The notes beneath the pieces are model-generated. The model was not told the DNA's origin. It ran no database searches and was given only the letters and a program-made list of their open reading frames with translations. The translations under genes were made by a program, and so were the position numbers. A stretch of 64,000 bases of DNA from JANQEU01 sp965228045 (GTDB lineage Bacteria > Bacteroidota > Bacteroidia > Cytophagales > Cyclobacteriaceae), in NCBI GenBank assembly GCA_965228045.1, contig OZ245789.1:1798001-1862000 (forward strand), read 5' to 3'. Below are positions 45,313 through 53,517 of the stretch, one piece after another (position 1 is the first letter of the stretch; the number at the start of each line of letters is the position of its first letter).

Positions 45313-47195
45313 GACGTCAGATCCATAAGGTATATTTAGCATCAGCACTGCTTCTTTCATCTTTTTTTGCAGTTGCCCAAAACGGTCAGAACGAATTCCT
45401 GGAAGCCAAGAGACTTTATGGTATACAGGATTTCAGAGCGGCAGCTGATGCTTTCCAGGACCTGGCTTTTGATAGAACATTTGGGGCTTATGCCCGCTTC
45501 TACCTGGGTTTGTCCCAATATAAAGTCGGGAACGTGGAGGAGGCTGTCATTGCTTTTCAGGATGTCCTGGAGTTTCATCCAAACTGGGAAAACAGCAGGG
45601 AGGCACTGTATTGGCTCACCAAAATTGCCTTCGAGAATGGTGAACCTGAAGGAGGCCTTCAGTACCTTGAATTGTACGAGCTCAAAACCACTTCATCGGC
45701 TCTTTCCAATGCCTTTGTACCGCTATATCTAAAGAATGAACCGGTTCCGGATCTGATCGAATTACATAATGCGTTTCCGGACAATGCAGCTCTCGCCAAC
45801 CTTCTGGCAAAACGCATCAGTCAGCAACCCTTCCTGGAAAGAGACCAGGAACTACTGGAATCACTGATCAATAGATTTGAGATAGATCCGGAGGTATTTA
45901 TAGATAGTGATTTACAGAATGTCTTCAAATCAAGTTACAACGTAGCTGTGGTCCTACCATTTATGTTTGAAAGTCTGGAGGATCCCGGGCGGGTTCTCAG
46001 GAACAACCTGGTCACCGACTTTTATCAGGGAATGGAGCTTGCCGTCACGGATCTGGAAGAGGACAGTATATTCTTAAAACTCTACCCATTCGACACGGAA
46101 AGAAGCGAAGAAAAGACACGACAATTGTTACCGGAAATTGGAAAGTCAGATGTGATAGTGGGACCCTTATTACCATCTCAAATTGAACTGGTGAAAGGTG
46201 TCTCCGAGTCCAATAAAATCAACATGATCAACCCGTTATCCAATAACGAACAATACATTGAGAATAATCCGTTGGCATTTTTATTCAGAGCCGGATATTC
46301 TACGATGGCGAGAAAACTGGCTGAATATGTGATTGAGAATGATTCCTCTGATAATATCGCGATTTATTTCAGTGGCAACGATCGTGATTCACTGTTTGCG
46401 AGTGTTTATCATCAGGTAATGGTCGATAGCGGGAAAACCGTTGTGGACTTCAGAAGCATTGATGAGCTTGACGCAAAAGCATTGCTTGACACGTTAACAG
46501 ATCAGTATGAGGTATTCCTCCCGAAAGAAGAGGCAGATTCAATTATTGAGTTAGAAGAACCCGGCCGCTTCATAAAATTCAGGCGAATGAGGGTAGATGA
46601 GGAGGAAAACCTGGCCAAAAATGAGGAATTACAGAAAATGTGGTTTCCGGAAGTAGACGAAGAAGGCGTTGTGATCAATCCTGATAATCCGGTAAAGATG
46701 CTGGCATACGAGATGAAATTTAAGGTCAGGAAGGACAGTATTGGTCACTTTATGATTGCCACCAGATCGAATACTATAGCCAATAATATCATCAGTGCCG
46801 TGGCCGCACGGGAAGACAGTACGGGTGTATATGGTTATGGTAACTGGTTTGATTTCAGAGTGGTTAACTATGACCTTATGGAGCTGCTCGAAGTCACTTT
46901 GGCGATGCCCGAATATTTAAATAAAGACACTTACAGGTACAGTGAATTATCCTCACGTTTTTCCGCCCAATATGCCACCGTGCCATCGGAGTATCATTTT
47001 CATGGATATGAGTTTACGCTGTTTTTGGGCAAAGCTTTAAAGCGTTATGGGAAATATTTCCAAAATGGCTTTTATACGGGAAAAATATATGGATACCTAT
47101 CGGAAGGCATTAAGTTCCAAGGTGCCAATGACAATCAAATCGTGCCTATTGTGAAGATGCGTAACTTCTCAATGGAGGTAGTGAAATCTGAATAA
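45303..47195 (+). CDS. Exported TPR plus periplasmic-binding-like protein
   Basis: A 630-residue protein with a signal peptide (VYLASALLLSSFFAVAQ). Residues 30-135 form TPR-like helices (FLEAKRLYGIQDFRAAADAF, YLGLSQYKVGNVEEAVIAF). From about 215 a type 1 periplasmic-binding fold starts (YNVAVVLPFMFES, VIVGPLLPSQIELVKGVSE, NMINPLSNNEQYIE), resembling the LpoA / penicillin-binding-protein-activator group, with a charged insertion near 400-430. It may regulate envelope synthesis; no ligand is assigned. It overlaps guaA by 10 bases and abuts hemL, so all three are one operon. Confidence 0.8.
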   Translation: MGIGRQIHKVYLASALLLSSFFAVAQNGQNEFLEAKRLYGIQDFRAAADAFQDLAFDRTFGAYARFYLGLSQYKVGNVEEAVIAFQDVLEFHPNWENSREALYWLTKIAFENGEPEGGLQYLELYELKTTSSALSNAFVPLYLKNEPVPDLIELHNAFPDNAALANLLAKRISQQPFLERDQELLESLINRFEIDPEVFIDSDLQNVFKSSYNVAVVLPFMFESLEDPGRVLRNNLVTDFYQGMELAVTDLEEDSIFLKLYPFDTERSEEKTRQLLPEIGKSDVIVGPLLPSQIELVKGVSESNKINMINPLSNNEQYIENNPLAFLFRAGYSTMARKLAEYVIENDSSDNIAIYFSGNDRDSLFASVYHQVMVDSGKTVVDFRSIDELDAKALLDTLTDQYEVFLPKEEADSIIELEEPGRFIKFRRMRVDEEENLAKNEELQKMWFPEVDEEGVVINPDNPVKMLAYEMKFKVRKDSIGHFMIATRSNTIANNIISAVAAREDSTGVYGYGNWFDFRVVNYDLMELLEVTLAMPEYLNKDTYRYSELSSRFSAQYATVPSEYHFHGYEFTLFLGKALKRYGKYFQNGFYTGKIYGYLSEGIKFQGANDNQIVPIVKMRNFSMEVVKSE

Positions 47196-48494
47196 ATGGA
47201 TATTTCCAATAGTAAATCACTTTTCGAAAAAGCTGGACATTATATACCGGGAGGAGTAAATTCTCCTGTACGAGCTTTCAAATCAGTAGGGGGAGATCCT
47301 ATTTTCATGAAGAGTGCCAGAGGAGCATACATGGAAGACGAGGATGGTAACCAATACATTGATTTGATCAACTCCTGGGGACCTATGATACTCGGGCACA
47401 GGGACGAGGTAGTGGAAGAGGAGATTATTAAGGCGGTCAGGGATTCTACGTCCTTTGGGACTCCCGGAAGGAGGGAAGTACAAATAGCAGAATTGATTAC
47501 TTCTATGGTCCCGTCAATAGAAAAGGTGAGGATGGTGAATTCGGGAACGGAGGCTACAATGTCGGCCATCAGATTGGCGAGAGGGTTTACCAATAGGGAA
47601 TTGATCATAAAGTTTGAAGGGTGCTATCATGGTCACGGTGATTCATTCCTCATTGCAGCGGGAAGTGGTGCTGCCACACTTGGAACACCTGATAGTCCGG
47701 GAGTAACGAAAGGCACTGCAAAAGACACTTTGCTAGCCCCCTACAACGATCCGGAATCAGTAAAAAACTTAATTGAACAGCACCCGGAAGACATTGCGGC
47801 CATCATTGTGGAGCCTGTAGGAGGAAACATGGGTTGTGTGCCTCCTGAACCCGGTTTTCTGGAGACCCTGAGAGAATTGTCCTCCAAAAATGGCATTATC
47901 CTCATTTTTGATGAAGTGATGACGGGGTTTCGTCTAGCCAGAGGTGGTGCCCAGGAATTATATGGAGTGACCCCCGACCTGACAACATTGGGAAAAATCA
48001 TTGGAGGAGGTATGCCAGTGGGCGCCTATGGTGGTAAAGCCGAAATTATGGATTTTGTGTCCCCAGCCGGTCCGGTTTATCAGGCTGGAACCCTTTCCGG
48101 AAACCCTGTGGCAATGGCAGCCGGAATAGCTACACTGACGAGATTGAATGAAGACAAAAGCCTCTATAAGACACTTGAGATAAATACTAAAAAATTGGTG
48201 GATGGCTATCGCAGAAGTTTGACAAAACTTGGTCTTAATTATACGATCAACCAGGTGGGAAGCATGTATAGTCTGTTTTTTACGAGTCAAACGGTGAATG
48301 ACTTTGAGGCTGCCAGAGGCTGTGATGCCGCAAGGTTTGGCAATTATTTCAAACGAATGTTAGAACAGGGCATTTATCTGGCACCCAGTCAGTTCGAGTC
48401 TTTATTTGTATCGGTGGCCATTGGAGAGCAACAGATAGATCAGATTTTGGATGCGAATGAAAGATCCCTGGAGTACGTTCTAAATCAGGGATAA
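47196..48494 (+). CDS. hemL: Glutamate-1-semialdehyde 2,1-aminomutase
   Basis: A 432-residue class III PLP enzyme. GGVNSPVRAFKSVGG at the N-terminus and GTEATMSAIRLARG, CYHGHGDSFL, the PLP lysine in TLGKIIGGGMPVGAYGG and YQAGTLSGNPVAMAAG are hallmarks that separate GSAM from ordinary aminotransferases. It makes 5-aminolevulinate for heme, needed for the cytochromes encoded elsewhere in the window. Its ATG directly follows the stop of the upstream gene (TAAATG). The end overlaps the convergent GT-MORN gene by 10 bases. Confidence 0.95.
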   Translation: MDISNSKSLFEKAGHYIPGGVNSPVRAFKSVGGDPIFMKSARGAYMEDEDGNQYIDLINSWGPMILGHRDEVVEEEIIKAVRDSTSFGTPGRREVQIAELITSMVPSIEKVRMVNSGTEATMSAIRLARGFTNRELIIKFEGCYHGHGDSFLIAAGSGAATLGTPDSPGVTKGTAKDTLLAPYNDPESVKNLIEQHPEDIAAIIVEPVGGNMGCVPPEPGFLETLRELSSKNGIILIFDEVMTGFRLARGGAQELYGVTPDLTTLGKIIGGGMPVGAYGGKAEIMDFVSPAGPVYQAGTLSGNPVAMAAGIATLTRLNEDKSLYKTLEINTKKLVDGYRRSLTKLGLNYTINQVGSMYSLFFTSQTVNDFEAARGCDAARFGNYFKRMLEQGIYLAPSQFESLFVSVAIGEQQIDQILDANERSLEYVLNQG

Positions 48495-50329
48495 GGCGCC
48501 CAGCCAACCTGTCGATTATCCTCGTAAATGGCATAGCGCACCGGATTGCCGTCTTTATCCTTTACCAGGGCTCTGCCGTTTAGCTTGTCGTCGCTCCATT
48601 CTCCTTCCACTATGTATCCGTTCGCAAGGTAGAGCGTTCCTTTTCCATTGCGTACGTTATTGGCCCATTCCCCTTCAAAATAGTTTCCTTCTTCCCATCG
48701 GAAAGTGCCCCATCCTTCTTTGATGCCGTCGGCATTCCACTCCCCATTATAACCCAGTTCGGGTCGAAACTCGAAGAGCGTGGTTTTGGGCTCGGTTGTT
48801 CCGATTTCATGGATTCGTTTGAATTTGTATGATTGCTTTTGAATGGCAGGTACCAGGTAGAGACCTGTGGAGCTGAAGCCCATCATATCCACTACCACGT
48901 AATTGACACTGTTGTTTTTAAGACCGTCTATCAGGCTTATAAAATCATCTGTTCTGGAATATTCCGACACATATTGATCCGAGTGCAGGTGAAAGATCTG
49001 GGGTTTTCTGCAGGCCACAACACTGTTTGCCGGAATCCCCGTTTTGCTCCACTTTGCCATTTCTTCGTAATCACTGAAACCTTTCTGAAAAACCCCTTTT
49101 GCTGCTACTTTCAGGGATGTAACCATAGGATACATGGGAATGATCAACAATAGAAATGCAAGAGGCAGGTACTGATGGTAGACTTTTTTGTTCACCAGTC
49201 GAGTGGAAATGTCCCAAAGCGCAAGTCCTGTAAGGATGATGAAAAAAGGAATCAACTGAAACATAAACCTTGGGCCATAAAATGACTGAGGCCAGTTCAG
49301 CAGAATCCCGAATGAACATCCGGCTAAAAATAGGATCAACGATTTGTATTTAGGAAGTCGGAACCAGCCATAAATTATAAGAGGGATGGTGATGATGCCC
49401 ATGATCCATTCCCTGGCCGCAACAGGGTCCTGGTAGTTGATTTTATAAAGTGGGAATGTTCCATTCGGTATTTCCCTGGAGAAGTATCTTGTGATGTTCT
49501 CCCAGATACGGGTCATCCAGTCTCCAAATCCAATGTAGCCAAGTTCAGTTCTGTAAGGGTTGATATAAGCCAGATTAGAAATGTAATTTCCGCTTATGGC
49601 CAATGAGTTATTCCTTAATATCCATGGAACCTGACATAGCACAAACAGGACAATTGTGGCCCCCAGATAGTACCATTTTCGATTCCAAAGAAGATAGAGA
49701 CAGAAAGCACCCACAATTGTGATCCCGATGGTACGCACGTAGTAGGCAAATGAGAGTACCAATACCCCAAGAATAAACTGCCAGTTTTTATGCGGACTCT
49801 TTTCAAAGTCCATGTTCAATATCAGTAGTATTACGACGCAGGCCAGAAACTGAAAAGAAATTTCAGACAGCATTATTGTACTATATCGTAACAGATGGTA
49901 GTTGAACAGGTAGATCAAACTTATGGCGAAAGAAAAATGAATATTGCCTACGATCTTTCGGGAAATGAAGAAGACTAAGATGATGGAAAGAAAAAACAGA
50001 AAACCGTTTGTGGCTTTCACCAGATTTGTGTCTTTGGAATATAATAGATCCATGACACCTGCTATTATGATCGGATAACCTGGCGGAAAGTGGGCATGAG
50101 GCTTCTTGTCAAGGGTATGGATGTCAGAATATCCATTTCCGGAAGCCAGGGATTTACCCAGTATGAAGTAGTGAGCATTATCACCGCTGAAGTCTACTTT
50201 TTCATCAAAAATCTGTTGATATGTGGAAAGAAACACGATTCCAATGATGATCAGGTAAAGTAGTGCGATGAAGCGGCTGCCGCCAGGCTGATGAGTTGAG
50301 GTCTTCCCGGACCTTTTTTCTTTTGACAT
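48485..50329 (-). CDS. Polytopic GT-C-like (GT39-type) membrane protein fused to MORN repeats
   Basis: A 614-residue protein. Residues 15-400 contain about ten membrane helices; the first periplasmic loop has FSGDNAHYFILGKSLASG and GYSDIHTLDKKPHAHFPPGYP, where acidic residues and the H-F-P-P-G-Y-P stretch are as in ArnT/PMT-type lipid-linked sugar transferases. A soluble region follows (about 400-525), and residues 527-596 hold three MORN repeats (YNGEWNADG.., YFEGEWANN.., YIVEGEWSD..). MORN repeats bind lipids or stabilise proteins, but attachment to a transferase-like membrane protein is unusual. Downstream of the amylase by 3 bases, on the same strand. Confidence 0.8.
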   Translation of the reverse strand: MSKEKRSGKTSTHQPGGSRFIALLYLIIIGIVFLSTYQQIFDEKVDFSGDNAHYFILGKSLASGNGYSDIHTLDKKPHAHFPPGYPIIIAGVMDLLYSKDTNLVKATNGFLFFLSIILVFFISRKIVGNIHFSFAISLIYLFNYHLLRYSTIMLSEISFQFLACVVILLILNMDFEKSPHKNWQFILGVLVLSFAYYVRTIGITIVGAFCLYLLWNRKWYYLGATIVLFVLCQVPWILRNNSLAISGNYISNLAYINPYRTELGYIGFGDWMTRIWENITRYFSREIPNGTFPLYKINYQDPVAAREWIMGIITIPLIIYGWFRLPKYKSLILFLAGCSFGILLNWPQSFYGPRFMFQLIPFFIILTGLALWDISTRLVNKKVYHQYLPLAFLLLIIPMYPMVTSLKVAAKGVFQKGFSDYEEMAKWSKTGIPANSVVACRKPQIFHLHSDQYVSEYSRTDDFISLIDGLKNNSVNYVVVDMMGFSSTGLYLVPAIQKQSYKFKRIHEIGTTEPKTTLFEFRPELGYNGEWNADGIKEGWGTFRWEEGNYFEGEWANNVRNGKGTLYLANGYIVEGEWSDDKLNGRALVKDKDGNPVRYAIYEDNRQVGWAPYP

Positions 50330-50332
50330 AAA

Positions 50333-51997
50333 TTATTCTTCTGCGAGCAATACCATATTGTGAGCTAGGTTCAAAGACATTTTTCCGTCTTCTATTACTG
50401 TCGTATTTCCGGAGTAATAATCTTTTACCCTGGTGCCATCCTTCCAATAGTTGCTGACATCCATCTCAAACCTGGGCTGAGTTAAGTCCAAACCTACGAT
50501 AACGATATCTTTGACATTCTCTTTGTCATAAATTCTTTCAAAAATGTAAGGTGCTTCATGCAGCATTTTATGCTTCCCGGCCCCAACGGCAACATGTTCT
50601 TTTCGGAAAAGACCTAATTTCTGCCAATGAGAATAGATTTCTTTGGTCAGTGAATCGGTCTGAAGGGCTTCCCAATTCATGAAGGAACGCAAATTCGCAT
50701 CGCCTTCCGCACCCTCAACTACCAGCATTCTGGCAGTTTCGTCTCCATAATATATCTGGGCACCTCCCGGGCAAAGAAGCAGCTTATTTGCGGACTCAAA
50801 AGGTTTGGAACGATCCGGGTCAAATGGACTACCATCATCATGGGAGCTGATATAATTTAAGACCGTCTTGCCTTTCATTGGGCCATTTAAGAGCTCAGAG
50901 TATTTACTAAAAAGATCTTCGTATCCTGCCCGGGCAGAGATCTTAAAATCGAAGTTGATAAGACTGTTAAATCCGTAATCGAAATAATTAACCTTCTTGT
51001 CACCAAAATCAAATTGAGTGGAGTCAGTGATGTTGTAATTATAGACTTCACCCATCATGAAAAATTCATTGTCATCAAGAACCTGGTTTGGGTTAGCCTC
51101 CTTCCATTGGGCAAAAGCCAGGATCGCCTCATCATACAATTCTTTCCAGACACCCTCCTCCAGATGCTTGGCTGTGTCGACCCTAAACCCGTCAGCACCG
51201 TAGTCTTTGATCATATCGACAAGCCACTTTATGAGATAAAAGCGGGGGGCTCTGGGGTACCCGGTTCTGTCAAAAAATGCGTTCAATTCATCTATTTCCT
51301 TCTCATATCTTCCTTCCTGCTTCCATTTTTGAACCAGACTGGGGGGGAGTTCCACGGGTTCATCCGAACTGGTTAAAATATCCGGCAAATTTTTCACAAG
51401 TGTGCAACTGGTCGTGGTTTCGTAAGACTGGTAAGTACAGGCTGGTTCCGTTCGGACCCATTCAGATGGCCAGGCAGGATCCTTGGCTGTGACAGGGCCT
51501 GTGTGATTCAACACTACATCAAGTAGAATTCTAATGTCATGCTGGTGTGCCACCTGCACCAATTTCTTTAGTTCCTCCTCAGTTCCGAAGTTGGGATCCA
51601 GACTAGTCCAGTCAGCAGCCCAGTATCCATGATACCCGTAAGTAACTCCTGTTCCTTCATCAACGGCACCCTTGATCTGTTCGACCACAGGTGTGAACCA
51701 GATCGCATTGACACCAATCCTATCAAAATACCCTTCTTCAATCTTTTTGGTGATACCAGCAATGTCTCCACCCTCAAAACCTCTCAAAGTAGCTGTTTCT
51801 TTTGTCCGATTATAATTGATATCGTTACTGGTATTCTGATTATAAAACCTGTCGGTCAGGAGAAAGTAGACATTGGCATTCTCCCACAGAAACAGATTTT
51901 CTTTTTCGGAATCGGTAGCCAAAATCGCATTTTGATCATTGCCTGATGCACATGCCATAAGCGCGATCAGACCAAAAAGTTTAATCTTCTGATTCAT
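50333..51997 (-). CDS. Alpha-amylase family (GH13) lipoprotein
   Basis: A 554-residue protein with a lipoprotein signal (lipobox ALMAC, Cys near 16), so it is probably anchored at the outer membrane or cell surface. The GH13 regions are all present: VLLDVVLNHTG-like LLDVVLNHTG, DGFRVDTAKH with the nucleophile Asp, EFFMMGEVYNY with the acid Glu, and ISSHDDGSPF with the third acid. A small C-terminal beta domain follows. It cleaves alpha-1,4-glucans such as starch or glycogen. ATG at 51997 chosen because the longer frame from 52036 would put 13 residues before the lipoprotein signal. Confidence 0.9.
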   Translation of the reverse strand: MNQKIKLFGLIALMACASGNDQNAILATDSEKENLFLWENANVYFLLTDRFYNQNTSNDINYNRTKETATLRGFEGGDIAGITKKIEEGYFDRIGVNAIWFTPVVEQIKGAVDEGTGVTYGYHGYWAADWTSLDPNFGTEEELKKLVQVAHQHDIRILLDVVLNHTGPVTAKDPAWPSEWVRTEPACTYQSYETTTSCTLVKNLPDILTSSDEPVELPPSLVQKWKQEGRYEKEIDELNAFFDRTGYPRAPRFYLIKWLVDMIKDYGADGFRVDTAKHLEEGVWKELYDEAILAFAQWKEANPNQVLDDNEFFMMGEVYNYNITDSTQFDFGDKKVNYFDYGFNSLINFDFKISARAGYEDLFSKYSELLNGPMKGKTVLNYISSHDDGSPFDPDRSKPFESANKLLLCPGGAQIYYGDETARMLVVEGAEGDANLRSFMNWEALQTDSLTKEIYSHWQKLGLFRKEHVAVGAGKHKMLHEAPYIFERIYDKENVKDIVIVGLDLTQPRFEMDVSNYWKDGTRVKDYYSGNTTVIEDGKMSLNLAHNMVLLAEE

Positions 51998-52161
51998 ATC
52001 GGATGGTAAACGAAGGTTTCTAAGATATCCAAACAAATGTTAGCCTCAAAAAATGGCTACATTTTGTCTACAAGACCCATTTATATCAAATGTTAATGGT
52101 CTTTGGATATATCAATTGTCTAAATTGATAAAATTATTCTTTACTAGTAGAACCAGCAGCT

Positions 52162-53517
52162 ATGAAAGATATCTCAGAATGGACCGACTTCAGGCTTTTT
52201 CGAATTATCTGCATATTACTAATACTCGCAGGAGCATTCTGGCTGGCAGAGGATTTATGGAGATCTTCTCCTGCCATGAATTTGAGTGTAGATGCCATGG
52301 TCATCATTACGGGATGGATACATTATTTTCTTTTATCCCGCGGACGTTATAATTCTAAAGTTGTTTATTCATTTCTGCTGGCTGTAAATATTATAGCACT
52401 TTACGCGTGGTTCAATATGGGTGGATTTGTGAGTGCGGCCGGTATGGGTATGGTCGCTGCATTGGCCATTACGATTCTTCTGTATCCAAATCGTGAAGCC
52501 AGCATTGTATTGATCTTTTGTGTGATATATCTTCCCGGACTGGCATTGATACAGTACCTGACAGGATGGTCTATTGAAGGTTTAAAGAGTGGACTCAAGT
52601 CGCTTCCGATCACATATCTGCCACCATCATTGAGTATTTTGCTTTTAATGGGATATTTAAAGAAATCGCTGATAAACGAACGGTTGGCCCAAAAATCCAG
52701 TGTTCACAACCTGGACATTCTGAATAGGGAACTAAAGTCAATTGTGGCCCAGCAAAACGAAACCCTCATCCGGCTTCACGCCACTCAGCGGAGATTGATC
52801 GAAACCGAAAAGATGGCCACAGTTGGTCGCGTGACGGCGGAACTTGCTCATGAGCTTAATAATCCAATTAACTACATTGGAGGAAGCATTTTTGCAATAG
52901 AGATGCATCTGGAAACCCTGAAAAGCAATCAGGAGGGCTTCAAAGAAGATGATAGTCTGAAAGAAATTGAAGAACTGTTTAGAAACGTTAAGGATGGTGC
53001 CGAACGGACGACGGACATCGTGAAAAAATTGCTCAAACTCACGCCAAATGTGGGTCTTGGAAAGATGGATACCAGGGACGTGGAGCTAATTGAGATCGTG
53101 GAAAACAATGTCACCTCAATTCAGAGGAATTACCCGGATCTGACGATTAATCTCAATGGCCTTTCGGATGTTATTCTGGGTTTTTCCGCAGATGACCAGT
53201 ATCAGATCATTTACAATTGCATCACATCAGTAATTGATGCTAATTTTTACGATCCTGAAAGTAATTTCATCATTGTGGTAAAGGTAGAAGACGGACCATC
53301 TGGTTTTCTTATCAACATACGACCCGAGAATGTTGTCAGGAATCTTGATTGGCGACAGAAATTCGAGGAAAAACCACTGGCAGATTTAATCAATTCAAAC
53401 CTGGGATTATCAGTGGCCCATAGTCTTGTGATCAAGAATGGGGGAGAAATATCATTTCAGGGAAAAGGGATGGAGAGCTTTGGCATTACCATCACATTTC
53501 CAAAAAAGGCTAGCTGA
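52162..53517 (+). CDS. Membrane histidine kinase-like protein with degenerate ATPase domain
   Basis: A 451-residue protein. Five or six helices fill residues 12-165, followed by a coiled coil (170-215) and a HisKA-like region with AELAHELNNPINY, His230 being the phospho-acceptor and N-N-P-I the group of cyanobacterial/Bacteroidota kinases. The HATPase part is eroded: in the N-box QIIYNCITSVIDA the Mg-binding Asn is Ser356, the DxGxG motif is absent (INIRPENVVRN in that place), while a GLGLSVAHS remnant and GGEISFQG remain. It probably cannot bind ATP normally and may be a phospho-accepting or scaffold partner. No response regulator adjacent. The stop overlaps metG by 8 bases. Confidence 0.82.
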   Translation: MKDISEWTDFRLFRIICILLILAGAFWLAEDLWRSSPAMNLSVDAMVIITGWIHYFLLSRGRYNSKVVYSFLLAVNIIALYAWFNMGGFVSAAGMGMVAALAITILLYPNREASIVLIFCVIYLPGLALIQYLTGWSIEGLKSGLKSLPITYLPPSLSILLLMGYLKKSLINERLAQKSSVHNLDILNRELKSIVAQQNETLIRLHATQRRLIETEKMATVGRVTAELAHELNNPINYIGGSIFAIEMHLETLKSNQEGFKEDDSLKEIEELFRNVKDGAERTTDIVKKLLKLTPNVGLGKMDTRDVELIEIVENNVTSIQRNYPDLTINLNGLSDVILGFSADDQYQIIYNCITSVIDANFYDPESNFIIVVKVEDGPSGFLINIRPENVVRNLDWRQKFEEKPLADLINSNLGLSVAHSLVIKNGGEISFQGKGMESFGITITFPKKAS

